DNA of 9,597 nucleotides from Flavobacteriales bacterium (GCA_947496835.1 CANMFV010000024.1:1-9597), one strand, 5' to 3'; counted from the stretch's first letter, positions 1 to 7,840 are shown. Numbers and translations: made by a program. The notes: generated by a model not told the origin, from the letters alone.

Positions 1-1
1 G

Positions 2-679
2 GCGGCGGGAAGAATGTACGTTCCATTTTATCGACAAGCGCACATTCGTTCCTATGAACTGCTCGAGAAAGGTGGACGCGAAGCCTTGCTTTTTGCGTAT
101 GCCGACATCAAAAATGCGTTTCAATATTATTTGGATCATTACAATCATGGACGTCCAATCATTCTTGCTGGACATAGTCAAGGAAGTACACATTTGAGAA
201 TGATCCTACATGATTTTTTCGACAACAAAGAACTGCGCGGACAATTAATTGCCGCATATATTCCAGGGATTGGCATTTACCATAATGAATTTAAAAGTAT
301 TCCATTGATGAGTTCAGCGACTCAAACGGGTGGGTTTGTTACGTGGAATACCTTCAAGAAAAATGTTGATCAAGATTCATACCGTCGCTGGTACAAAGGG
401 AAAGCAGTCGTTAATCCAGTATCATGGCAGATCTCTGGAACAGCAACAAAAGACCAACACCTTGGATTTTTGTATTCCAATGATGACTTATTTTGCCACT
501 GTTTTGAAACAACTGTTATCGATGGAGGAGTTTGGATTTCTCGTCCGTGCAGCTATCTCGGATTGGTTTCTTGGACCATGAAAAACCTTCATGTTGGCGA
601 TGTGAATTTGTTCTGGAAAGACATCCAAGAAAACGCTAAATTAAGAGCGCGAACTTATTTGATGGAAAAAGGTTCATAA
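2..679 (+). CDS. DUF3089 family alpha/beta-hydrolase, 5'-truncated by window edge
   Basis: The open frame runs in from the left edge (the first visible codons read AAGR before the first ATG at 14), so the N-terminus is missing; 225 residues remain. The visible start, with the pattern GRMYVPFYRQA, resembles the DUF3089 core. The nucleophile elbow GHSQGS has its Ser at about visible residue 59. A TWNTF segment follows at about 114-118. A C-terminal LHVGDVNLFW segment (about 196-205) supplies a plausible catalytic His at about 197, followed by an N-A-x-x-R-A tail typical of the family. Family members are uncharacterised serine hydrolases, presumably acting on an ester or lipid; the substrate cannot be inferred. 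No hairpin terminator is seen in the 90 bases to gcvP, which has its own promoter. The family call is from memory of the motifs and fairly sure; the function is open. Confidence 0.8.
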   Translation, partial: AAGRMYVPFYRQAHIRSYELLEKGGREALLFAYADIKNAFQYYLDHYNHGRPIILAGHSQGSTHLRMILHDFFDNKELRGQLIAAYIPGIGIYHNEFKSIPLMSSATQTGGFVTWNTFKKNVDQDSYRRWYKGKAVVNPVSWQISGTATKDQHLGFLYSNDDLFCHCFETTVIDGGVWISRPCSYLGLVSWTMKNLHVGDVNLFWKDIQENAKLRARTYLMEKGS

Positions 680-715
680 GTCCAAATTTCAGTTCAAAAC
701 TTCCCTCCTATTTCA

Positions 716-746
716 TTGATGATTCTTTTTTTGCTTTGTATATTTG
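716..746 (+). promoter_or_regulatory. Bacteroidota-type promoter for gcvP
   Basis: A TTG at 716-718 is separated by 20 bases from TATATTTG at 739-746, a perfect match to the Bacteroidota -7 consensus TAnnTTTG at the known spacing for the primary sigma factor of this phylum. Transcription would start at about 752-755, leaving a leader of roughly 15 bases before the ATG at 768. The -7 box contains the alternative TTG start codon at 744, so that codon would not be transcribed from this promoter. Confidence 0.65.
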
Positions 747-767
747 TGCACTCAAAAAAGAACATTC

Positions 768-3596
768 ATGACACCATTTTCTAGAAGACACATCGGACCG
801 AGTGAAGCAGAGAAAAAAGCCATGTTGGCTACCATCGGCATCGACTCGATTTCCACGTTGATTGACCGTACAATTCCTGCCCAAATTCGTTTGGATGGTG
901 AATTAGCTATCGCTGATGCGATGACGGAACAAGAATATTTACAGCATGTTTCAGAGTTGGCTGCTAAAAACCAAGTTTTTAAGTCATTCATTGGATTAGG
1001 ATACCACGAAACAATTGTGCCTAGTGTCATCTTGAGAAATGTATTAGAAAATCCAGGATGGTATACGGCTTATACACCTTACCAAGCCGAGATTTCTCAA
1101 GGACGTTTAGAAGCGTTATTGAATTTCCAAACAATGATTTTGGATTTAACTGGAATGGAAATTGCCAATGCTTCTTTATTAGACGAGTCGACTGCTGCAG
1201 CTGAAGCAATGATTATGTTCTACAACTCGCGTTCAAGAGCTGATGTTCAGGCGGGAAAAAATAAATTTTTCGTTTCTGAAGATGCATTACCGCAAAGCAT
1301 TGATGTCATGCTTGGACGTGCCATTAATTTAGGAATTGAATTAGCGATTGGAAACATTGATGCATTTGAAGGAACATCAGAATATTTTGGTGCATTTATT
1401 CAGAATCCATCTGCGCATGGTCACATCCGCGATTTACACACGAAAATTGCTCAATTGAAAGCGAATGGAATTCAAGTTGCTGTTGCGGCAGATATTCTTT
1501 CTTTGGTTGTGTTGAAATCACCAGGAAGCATGGGTGCTGATGTTGTTTTGGGTTCTTCCCAACGATTTGGCGTTCCAATGGGTTATGGTGGTCCTCATGC
1601 AGCATTCTTTGCAGCAAAAGAAGACTACAAAAGAAATATTCCAGGAAGAATTATCGGTGTTTCGAAAGATGTGGATGATAATTTCGCCTTACGAATGGCG
1701 CTTCAAACGAGAGAACAGCACATCAAACGCGACAAGGCAACTTCCAACATTTGTACCGCGCAAGCATTATTGTCAGTTATGGCAAGTATGTATGCTGTTT
1801 ACCATGGGCCAGATGGAATCCGTGCAATTGCGAATCATGTTCATGATTTAGCTACAAAAACTGCTGCTGGATTATCTGCAAAAGGAATTTCATTAGGAAC
1901 GGAATCCTATTTCGATACACTTTGGATAAAAGGCGTTGATTGCACTGCGATTCGATTAAAAGCAGAAGCAAAAGAACTAAACTTCCGTTATATTTCTGAT
2001 TCAGAATTGAGCATTAGTTTTGGCGAGCCACATACAACTGAAGATGTTCAAATGATTCTATCTTGTTTCGAAGCAGTTGAAACAGAAGGTGCTTCAAAAC
2101 TTTCATCGACCTTAAAAAGGACAGATGCCGTTTTAAGTCATCCAGTTTTCAATAGCCATCATTCTGAGTCTAAAATGATGCGTTACATAAAACGATTAGA
2201 AAACAAAGACCTTTCTTTGGTTCACAGTATGATTCCGCTTGGTTCTTGTACCATGAAATTAAATGCTGCGTCTGAATTAATGGCAATTACTAATCCTCAA
2301 TTCGCAAATTTACATCCATTTGCTCCAGTTCAACAGGCTGCAGGATACCACGAAATGTTCAGACAATTGTCTTTAGATCTTTCCGAAAGCACAGGATTTG
2401 CTGGTGTTTCTCTTCAGCCAAACTCTGGTGCACAGGGAGAATACGCGGGACTGATGGTCATCAAGGCGTTCCACGAATCAAATGGTGACACGCAACGTAA
2501 AAAAATGATTATCCCGTCATCTGCACATGGAACGAATCCTGCTTCTGCAGTGATGGCTGGATTTGAAGTTGTCGTTACGGGTTGTGATGAAAATGGGAAC
2601 ATTGACATTGAGGAACTTCGCCGTGTAGCCATCGAATTAAAAGATGTTTTAGCTGGACTTATGGTTACCTATCCTTCGACTCATGGTGTTTTTGAAGAAG
2701 GAATTCGCGAAATCACTTCGATTATTCATGATAATGGTGGACAAGTCTACATGGATGGTGCGAACATGAATGCACAAGTTGGATTAACCAATCCAGGAAA
2801 TATCGGCGCGGATGTTTGTCACTTAAACCTACACAAAACATTTGCGATTCCACATGGTGGTGGTGGTCCAGGTATGGGTCCGATCGGCGTTGCTGCTCAC
2901 TTACTTCCATTCTTACCAGGAAATCCAATGATTAAAACGGGTGGAGAAAAAGCCATTCATGCTATTTCTGCAGCTCCGTACGGAAGTGCGTTGATTTTGT
3001 TGATTTCGTACGGGTACATCAAAATGTTAGGTGCCAAAGGACTTCGTGAATCTACAGAAATTGCCATTTTAAATGCAAACTATATTGCTGCAGGCTTGAA
3101 AGGACATTACGATATTTTATATACAGGTAAAAACGGAACCGTTGCACACGAAATGATTCTTGATTGCCGTGATTTCAAACGCACATCAGATGTTGAAGTC
3201 GCTGACATGGCAAAACGGTTGATTGATTTTAATTTCCACGCGCCAACAGTATCTTTCCCTGTTGCAGGAACCTTGATGATTGAACCAACAGAGTCAGAGG
3301 ATAAAGAAGAATTGGATCGTTTCATCATCGCAATGATTAAAATCCGCGAAGAAATTCGTCAAATTGAAGATGGTAAAGCCGATAAAGCAAATAACTTATT
3401 GAAAAACGCACCGCATACTGCAGATTGCATCATCAACAAAGAATGGAATTATCCATACACACCGCAAGAAGCTGCTTACCCAGTTGAATACTTGAAGGAA
3501 TGGAAATATTGGGTGCCAGTTCGACGTGTTGACAATGCATTCGGAGACCGCAATTTGGTTTGCTCTTGTCCAAGCGTTGAGAGTTACAAATCATAA
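768..3596 (+). CDS. gcvP: Glycine dehydrogenase (aminomethyl-transferring), P-protein of the glycine cleavage system
   Basis: The PLP enzyme of the glycine cleavage system decarboxylates glycine and passes the aminomethyl group to the lipoyl arm of the H-protein. The frame gives 942 residues from the ATG at 768, matching the fused P-protein (about 950 residues) and not the split GcvPA/GcvPB form. It opens with the conserved RHIGPSE segment (residues 7-13). It carries the conserved GSCTMKLNA segment from residue 492, and NLHKTF with the PLP-binding Lys at about 690, followed by the glycine-rich HGGGGPGMGP loop. The frame extends upstream to a TTG at 744, but this lies inside the promoter -7 box and would add eight residues before the normal family start, so the ATG is preferred. 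The gene is followed by a hairpin terminator. No gcvT or gcvH lies nearby, so the other subunits are encoded elsewhere. Confidence 0.97.
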   Translation: MTPFSRRHIGPSEAEKKAMLATIGIDSISTLIDRTIPAQIRLDGELAIADAMTEQEYLQHVSELAAKNQVFKSFIGLGYHETIVPSVILRNVLENPGWYTAYTPYQAEISQGRLEALLNFQTMILDLTGMEIANASLLDESTAAAEAMIMFYNSRSRADVQAGKNKFFVSEDALPQSIDVMLGRAINLGIELAIGNIDAFEGTSEYFGAFIQNPSAHGHIRDLHTKIAQLKANGIQVAVAADILSLVVLKSPGSMGADVVLGSSQRFGVPMGYGGPHAAFFAAKEDYKRNIPGRIIGVSKDVDDNFALRMALQTREQHIKRDKATSNICTAQALLSVMASMYAVYHGPDGIRAIANHVHDLATKTAAGLSAKGISLGTESYFDTLWIKGVDCTAIRLKAEAKELNFRYISDSELSISFGEPHTTEDVQMILSCFEAVETEGASKLSSTLKRTDAVLSHPVFNSHHSESKMMRYIKRLENKDLSLVHSMIPLGSCTMKLNAASELMAITNPQFANLHPFAPVQQAAGYHEMFRQLSLDLSESTGFAGVSLQPNSGAQGEYAGLMVIKAFHESNGDTQRKKMIIPSSAHGTNPASAVMAGFEVVVTGCDENGNIDIEELRRVAIELKDVLAGLMVTYPSTHGVFEEGIREITSIIHDNGGQVYMDGANMNAQVGLTNPGNIGADVCHLNLHKTFAIPHGGGGPGMGPIGVAAHLLPFLPGNPMIKTGGEKAIHAISAAPYGSALILLISYGYIKMLGAKGLRESTEIAILNANYIAAGLKGHYDILYTGKNGTVAHEMILDCRDFKRTSDVEVADMAKRLIDFNFHAPTVSFPVAGTLMIEPTESEDKEELDRFIIAMIKIREEIRQIEDGKADKANNLLKNAPHTADCIINKEWNYPYTPQEAAYPVEYLKEWKYWVPVRRVDNAFGDRNLVCSCPSVESYKS

Positions 3597-3602
3597 ATTA
3601 GT

Positions 3603-3637
3603 AAAAAGTCCCTTTTCTGAGGGACTTTTTTATTTTT
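3603..3637 (+). terminator. Rho-independent terminator after gcvP
   Basis: A 10-base-pair perfect stem is formed by AAAAAGTCCC (3603-3612) and GGGACTTTTT (3621-3630), with an 8-base loop (TTTTCTGA) and a T-rich tail to 3637. It starts seven bases after the gcvP stop. It is the only classical hairpin terminator I see in the window. Confidence 0.9.
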
Positions 3638-3668
3638 AACGTAGTTTCGTACGTAAATTCTAACGAAG

Positions 3669-4385
3669 ATGAAATTAGATATCCTAGCTTTTGCTGCCCA
3701 CCCGGATGATGTAGAATTGTCCGCATCTGGCACTTTGTTGCATTATGCCGCACAAGGAAAGAAAATCGGAATCATTGATTTGACTGAAGGTGAATTGGGG
3801 ACACGCGGATCAGTTGCCGATCGCTATGCGGAATCCGGCGCTGCTGGAAAACTTATGGGATTATCTGTTCGTAAGAACTTGAATATGGGCGACGGATTCT
3901 TCGAAATCAACGAAGAAAATAAACGTAAAATCATCGAGCAAATTCGCATTCATCAACCAGAAATCGTTTTAGCAAATTGCTTAAGTGACCGCCATCCAGA
4001 CCATGGTCGCGGAGGTAAACTAGTATCCGATGCTTGTTTTTTAGCTGGACTGCGTAAAATTGAAACGATTGTTGATGGTGTTTCTTTGGCACCACATCGT
4101 CCGAGATTAGTATTTCACTACATTCAAGACCACTACGCTCATCCAGATATCGTCATAGATGTTACGCCGTTCATAGACCAAAAAATCGAGGTAATTAAAG
4201 CGTTCCGCTCGCAGTTTTTCGATCCAACTTCTACTGAGCCATCGACGCCAATTTCGGGAGAAGAGTTTTTTCAATTTATAAAAGGACGTATGATGCAATA
4301 CGGACGTCCAATCGGTGCTGATTATGCCGAAGGATTCACTGTTACGCGTATACTTGGAACAAAAGATCTCTTTGATTTGGTTTGA
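3669..4385 (+). CDS. bshB1: Bacillithiol biosynthesis deacetylase BshB1 (LmbE/PIG-L family)
   Basis: This metal-dependent deacetylase removes the acetyl group from GlcNAc-malate to give GlcN-malate, the second step of bacillithiol synthesis in the cytoplasm. The 238-residue length fits the family. The N-terminal zinc motif AHPDDVE occupies residues 10-16, with His11 and Asp14 as ligands. RHPDHGR at 108-114 supplies the third ligand, His112. An EGELGTRG segment (40-47) is typical of BshB1. The ATG at 3669 gives the normal family N-terminus. The gene lies 31 bases past the gcvP terminator, so it probably has its own promoter, though I find no convincing match. No bshA or bshC is visible. The stop codon (4383-4385) is immediately followed by the first octamer repeat array, and no hairpin terminator is present. 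General LmbE-type deacetylase activity is near certain; the BshB1 assignment is slightly less so. Confidence 0.92.
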   Translation: MKLDILAFAAHPDDVELSASGTLLHYAAQGKKIGIIDLTEGELGTRGSVADRYAESGAAGKLMGLSVRKNLNMGDGFFEINEENKRKIIEQIRIHQPEIVLANCLSDRHPDHGRGGKLVSDACFLAGLRKIETIVDGVSLAPHRPRLVFHYIQDHYAHPDIVIDVTPFIDQKIEVIKAFRSQFFDPTSTEPSTPISGEEFFQFIKGRMMQYGRPIGADYAEGFTVTRILGTKDLFDLV

Positions 4386-4576
4386 TTTTAATGTGCTAAT
4401 GAATTAATGTACTAATTAACTAATGTGCTAATGTGCTAATTAACTAATGTGCTAATTAACTAATGTGCTAATTAACTAATGTGCTAATTAACTAATGTGC
4501 TAATTAACTAATGTGCTAATGTGCTAGTGAATTAATTTGCTGTTGTGATAATGAATCAATTTGCTTACGTGATCGT
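4386..4576 (+). repeat. Octamer repeat array 1 (8-base period, 16-base higher-order unit)
   Basis: Octamers in unbroken 8-base register run from 4393 to about 4576. Exact GTGCTAAT copies start at 4393, 4425, 4433, 4449, 4465, 4481, 4497 and 4513, with near copies at 4409 (GTACTAAT) and 4521 (GTGCTAGT). From 4433 to 4512 the 16-mer GTGCTAATTAACTAAT is repeated five times without error. After about 4537 the register persists in degenerate octamers such as TTGCTGTT, GTGATAAT and GAATCAAT. The array starts right after the bshB1 stop and ends some 60 bases before the next gene. It has no significant open frame and no stable hairpin. Its role is unknown. Confidence 0.95.
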
Positions 4577-4623
4577 TTTTTAAGACATTGCGGACAATCA
4601 TTCTCAAACTAAGAAAATATCAC

Positions 4624-4631
4624 TAACTTTA
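4624..4631 (+). promoter_or_regulatory. Possible -7 promoter element of the Cys-rich protein gene
   Basis: TAACTTTA differs from the Bacteroidota TAnnTTTG element only at the last base and sits five bases before the GTG start codon at 4636. Transcription from it would start almost at the start codon, giving a leaderless or nearly leaderless message. No TTG box is found about 20 bases upstream, so the call is weak. Confidence 0.3.
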
Positions 4632-4635
4632 CATT

Positions 4636-5049
4636 GTGAAAACACTGATTCTTATTTTTTTAAGTGCGCTTTTGTTTCTAGGGAACATTGGGATTCCTGT
4701 TTTTACACATGCTTGTGAGGAGGATGGTGTATTCACATCTTTCTTTATCAACCAACAAAACCATTGCCAAGAAAAAACGTCTAACCTACCCCCGTGTTGC
4801 CAAAAAGAAAAAAAGAAGGATTGTTGTCACGATGAAAAAACCGTGTTACAATTAGACGAAAAATATGTAGTTACGCATGGTTTATCGATTCCTCTAATTC
4901 ATTTTCTTTATCCACAGAATCAACATTTTCCAAGTTATAGAGTTATTCCTCATTTAGAAGTTGTCTCTATTCAAACTTGGGATGACCCTCCTCCCATTCT
5001 GAAACACGGTAAGGAACTACTGATTTATCATTGCACTTTTCGTATTTAA
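4636..5049 (+). CDS. Small exported Cys-rich protein, HYC_CC_PP-like family
   Basis: The protein has 137 residues. A hydrophobic signal-peptide-like segment (residues 3-23, after a single Lys) is followed by an H-A-C triad (25-27), Cys44, a CC pair (54-55) in a PPCC context, CCH at 63-65 and DDPPP (116-120). This order (His-x-Cys, Cys-Cys, Pro-Pro) is that of the short Bacteroidota proteins called HYC_CC_PP, which I recall lying beside TonB-dependent receptors. Here the middle residue of the first motif is Ala instead of Tyr. The lipobox pattern is not met (T-H-A before Cys27). The Cys/His clusters suggest binding of a thiophilic metal in the periplasm, which is inference. The start is GTG: it is the only usable start codon before the signal peptide, since a TAA at 4624 closes the frame upstream. 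The receptor gene follows after 74 bases, probably in the same transcription unit. Confidence 0.75.
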   Translation: MKTLILIFLSALLFLGNIGIPVFTHACEEDGVFTSFFINQQNHCQEKTSNLPPCCQKEKKKDCCHDEKTVLQLDEKYVVTHGLSIPLIHFLYPQNQHFPSYRVIPHLEVVSIQTWDDPPPILKHGKELLIYHCTFRI

Positions 5050-5123
5050 ACAATTAAACATTTACACAAGATGACACTTGACAATTCAGGTGTTCATTAA
5101 GTATTCATGATTTAATTATAACT

Positions 5124-7319
5124 ATGAAATATTATTTTTTTGGGCTTCTCCTCGTATGGATGACTTCCCATACCAATGCACAAATCAAAGGAGTTGTCCT
5201 ACGTCAAGACTCCACGAAAACAAGCCCCATTGAAAACGCTAAGATTCGTCTTTCCCATTCAAATCAAGGGGTCTTTTCCAACGAGGAAGGACGATTTGAA
5301 ATAGTTCTTCCCAAACTCTTACCAGATACACTGGTCATTAGTGCGATGGGTTACCTGTCCGACTCCATTGTGGTGACAAAAACTGATCGCTTTGTCGCGT
5401 TCACCATTTTGCTTATTCCGGTTTCGACAAAAACAGAGATTGTCTATCAGCTTCGGAAAAATTCCCATCAAATCTCTAAAATGAAAACACTGCACGTGGA
5501 AGAAATTGGATCAGGAGAATTGCGTAAAGCTGCTTGCTGTAATTTATCTGAATCCTTTGAAACCAATGCTTCCGTGGATGTCAACATCACTGATGCGGTT
5601 TCTGGCGCTAAGAAAATACAAATGATGGGACTCGATGGCGTTTATACGCAGATTCAGATGGAGAACATTCCGTATCTGCGTGGACTCGAAAGTTCCTTTG
5701 GACTTCAATCTATTCCTGGGACCTGGATAGAATCCATTCAAATAACCAAAGGCACCGGAAATGTGGTAAATGGTTATGAGTCCATGGCAGGATTGGTGAA
5801 TTTAGAAATAAAGAAACCGAATGAAATGGAAAAATTCTATTTCAACGCATACCAAAATCGTTTCGGCCGATCGGAAATGAATGTCAATGGTGGAAGAAAA
5901 ATCAATCAAAGATGGAGTACGGGTATTTTAGGTCACGCTTCATCAATGTTTGGAAACATCGATCATAACATGGATGGATTCCGTGATATACCAATGGGTG
6001 ATAATCTCGCTATCATGAATCGCTGGGCTTTTCAAGGAAAAAAAATGGAAGCACAATTTGGTGTGAATGCTTATCAGGACAGAAAATTGGGTGGGCAAAA
6101 TACCTATTTCCTCGATAGTCCAGTTGGATATGGTGTGAGCATGAATGCACGTCATGTCGACCTGTATGCGAAGACAGGATTTTTTAGCAAAAAACCAATG
6201 CGCTCCTTCGGTGTTGTGTACAACCTAAAATACCAAGAAATGAGTGGCGCATTCGGAAATCGTGCATTCGAAGGAAAAGAAAAACGAGCATATGTAAATG
6301 CAATCTACGACGACATTCTTGGAACGAGCGACCACAAGATTAAAGCAGGAGCAAGTTTTGTCGGCTTGATGATTGAACAAAAAGCCGATCAATTGCAACA
6401 ACTGCGAACGGAAATCGTCCCAGGGATTTTTGCCGAATACACTTACAGTGGAGCTCGAATGAACGCAGTCATTGGTGGACGCTACGACCAACATTTAACT
6501 TATGGCGGACAATTCTCACCCCGGATTCATGCGAAATATGCCTTGACTCAACGAGCTGATTTAAGAGTTACAGCTGGAAAAGGATGGCGTGTGCCAAATT
6601 ATATGATCGACAATGTTTCCTTGTTAGCGAATTCAAAAACATGGATTGCGCCGACTGAAATCAAACCGGAGATTTCATGGAATGCAGGCGTTTCCTTGGT
6701 GAAAGATTTCATCCTTTTCGAAAAAACTGGAAACCTTAGCTTGGACTTCTACCATACACTTTTCCAAAATCAGTTGATTGTGGACAGAGATGCGGCATTG
6801 GATGCGATTGTCTTTCAAAACCTTGCGAATTCATCTTCCTCAAATAGTTTTCAAGCGGAATGGTCTTATACACCGCTGAAGAATTTCGACCTTCGATTAG
6901 CATACAAACATTTAGATGTAAAGGCGTTGTATGATGGTGTAATGCGTCAACAAGTGATGATTCCGAAGAATCGTGGATTCATCAATTTAGCTTACCGAAC
7001 ACGCAATAAACGCTGGGAATTCGATGCTACATGCACGGTTTACGGCTCAGCACGTTTACCGTTAATACTACAAATATCGGGGGTTGAACAGCATGATGAG
7101 CAAAGTCCAGTATATCCCATGATCAATGCACAAATCACACATATTTACAAAAAATGGAATTTTTACGTTGGTGGCGAAAATTTAGCGAACTTTAAACAAT
7201 TGAATCCAATTATTGATGCACAGAATCCCTTTGGGTCTCAATTTGATGCGAATCGAGTTTGGGGTCCAATTATGGGTTGGAATATGTATGCTGGTGTGAG
7301 ATATGCGATGAAGGGTTAA
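5124..7319 (+). CDS. TonB-dependent outer-membrane receptor, probably for a metal or metal complex
   Basis: The protein has 731 residues. A signal peptide (1-19, ending T-N-A before Gln20) leads into a carboxypeptidase-regulatory-like beta-sandwich (about 20-100; note the NEEGRFEI and SAMGYLSD segments). The plug domain spans about 130-230, with GLDGVYTQI and IQITKGTGNVVNGYESMAG typical of the family. The 22-strand barrel follows to the end, closing with the aromatic-containing AGVRYAMKG. Such receptors import scarce ligands across the outer membrane using TonB-ExbBD energy. The stretch KAACCNLSESFETN (135-148), with its adjacent Cys pair just before the plug, recalls the receptor group found with heavy-metal proteins. 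The flanking Cys-rich and HMA-like genes support a metal substrate, possibly copper; this is inferred from context. No SusD partner is present, which argues against a glycan receptor. The TAA stop lies within the first octamer of array 2. Confidence 0.92.
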   Translation: MKYYFFGLLLVWMTSHTNAQIKGVVLRQDSTKTSPIENAKIRLSHSNQGVFSNEEGRFEIVLPKLLPDTLVISAMGYLSDSIVVTKTDRFVAFTILLIPVSTKTEIVYQLRKNSHQISKMKTLHVEEIGSGELRKAACCNLSESFETNASVDVNITDAVSGAKKIQMMGLDGVYTQIQMENIPYLRGLESSFGLQSIPGTWIESIQITKGTGNVVNGYESMAGLVNLEIKKPNEMEKFYFNAYQNRFGRSEMNVNGGRKINQRWSTGILGHASSMFGNIDHNMDGFRDIPMGDNLAIMNRWAFQGKKMEAQFGVNAYQDRKLGGQNTYFLDSPVGYGVSMNARHVDLYAKTGFFSKKPMRSFGVVYNLKYQEMSGAFGNRAFEGKEKRAYVNAIYDDILGTSDHKIKAGASFVGLMIEQKADQLQQLRTEIVPGIFAEYTYSGARMNAVIGGRYDQHLTYGGQFSPRIHAKYALTQRADLRVTAGKGWRVPNYMIDNVSLLANSKTWIAPTEIKPEISWNAGVSLVKDFILFEKTGNLSLDFYHTLFQNQLIVDRDAALDAIVFQNLANSSSSNSFQAEWSYTPLKNFDLRLAYKHLDVKALYDGVMRQQVMIPKNRGFINLAYRTRNKRWEFDATCTVYGSARLPLILQISGVEQHDEQSPVYPMINAQITHIYKKWNFYVGGENLANFKQLNPIIDAQNPFGSQFDANRVWGPIMGWNMYAGVRYAMKG

Positions 7320-7479
7320 TGTGCTAGTGTGCTAATTGGTTGATGTGCTAATTGGTTGATGTGCTAGTGTGCTAATTAGTTAATGTGCTAATTGATTAAT
7401 GTGCTAGTGTGCTAATTATTTAATGTGCTAATTGATTAATGTGCTAGTGCGCTATTAGATAATGTGCTAGTATTGAGTG
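7313..7479 (+). repeat. Octamer repeat array 2 (8-base period, 40-base higher-order unit)
   Basis: GTGCTAGT or GTGCTAAT octamers alternate with variable octamers in strict 8-base register from 7321 to 7456. A one-base loss at about 7457-7463 shifts the register, and degenerate copies continue to 7479. Exact GTGCTAAT starts at 7329, 7345, 7369, 7385, 7409 and 7425; GTGCTAGT starts at 7321, 7361, 7401, 7441 and 7464. The octamers form a 40-base unit (AGT form, AAT form, variable, AAT form, variable) that is repeated at 7321, 7361 and 7401, with a decayed fourth copy at 7441-7479. The octamer GGGTTAAT at 7313-7320 lies in the same register and contains the receptor stop codon. The array fills most of the 188-base gap to the HMA-like gene. 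Confidence 0.95.
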
Positions 7480-7507
7480 AGAGATGAATTATTTAAAATA
7501 ATATACA

Positions 7508-7840
7508 ATGAAAACAATAATTTTAAGTCTATTCTTTGTGCTATTGAGCACCGTGAGCTTCGCGCAAAAATCAATAACAAGTCAAATTCAAACGAATGCG
7601 CAATGTGGCGATTGCAAGGAACGAATCGAAGGGGAATTAAATTATATAAAAGGAATCAAGTTTGCGGAACTCGATGACCAGACGAAAATCGTCACTGTCA
7701 AATACGACCCGGGAAAAATTGAGCTTCTGACTATCAAAAAAACCATCGCGAAAATTGGCTATGATGCAGACGAAGTGAAAGCAGCAAGAGAAGACGTAGA
7801 GAAATTACCAAAATGTTGTCAGCCGAATAGACATGATTAA
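7508..7840 (+). CDS. Exported heavy-metal-associated (HMA-like) domain protein
   Basis: The protein has 110 residues. A clear signal peptide (1-19, ending S-F-A before Gln20) precedes one ferredoxin-like HMA domain at about 22-90. The metal-binding CxxC is C33-G-D-C36, in an A-Q-C-G-D-C context instead of the classical G-M-x-C-x-x-C. The later strand pattern KIVTVKYDPGKI (60-71) and the AKIGYDAD segment (81-88) match the MerP/CopZ-type fold. A second Cys pair lies in the tail (103-104, K-C-C-Q), which canonical HMA chaperones lack. It probably works as a periplasmic metal-binding partner of the receptor upstream; metal identity is unknown. The ATG at 7508 is chosen because it starts the signal peptide. 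No purine-rich ribosome binding site is seen. The last Asp codon and the TAA stop lie within octamer TGATTAAT (7834-7841), in register with array 3. Confidence 0.88.
   Translation: MKTIILSLFFVLLSTVSFAQKSITSQIQTNAQCGDCKERIEGELNYIKGIKFAELDDQTKIVTVKYDPGKIELLTIKKTIAKIGYDADEVKAAREDVEKLPKCCQPNRHD

Noticed and set aside
680..715. Terminator after the DUF3089 gene
   Set aside because: Only short, interrupted complementarity (AAGT/ACTT) is present, with no T-run directly after it.
744..767. N-terminal extension of GcvP from TTG
   Set aside because: The codon lies in the promoter -7 box and the extra residues precede the normal family start.
1534..1851. 105-residue frame inside gcvP
   Set aside because: It is an out-of-frame shadow of a conserved part of GcvP, with no start signal or recognisable domain.
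3642..3649. TAGTTTCG as a -7 element for bshB1
   Set aside because: It has one mismatch to TAnnTTTG and no TTG box at the right distance, where the terminator stem lies instead.
4386..4576. CRISPR array
   Set aside because: The repeated unit is 8 bases (16 as a pair) with no unique spacers of 25-40 bases, and no cas genes are nearby.
4660..4720. Lipoprotein signal at Cys27 of the small Cys-rich protein
   Set aside because: The residues before the Cys are T-H-A, which do not fit the lipobox; the His-x-Cys pair is better read as part of the family motif.
5078..5109. TTG at 5078 plus TATTCATG at 5102 as a promoter for the receptor
   Set aside because: The spacing is acceptable but the -7 box has two mismatches at key T positions; co-transcription with the upstream gene is simpler.
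7477..7677. 66-residue frame overlapping the HMA-like gene
   Set aside because: It overlaps the signal-peptide-bearing HMA-like gene in another frame, is rich in Asn and Arg without a domain, and starts in degenerate repeat.
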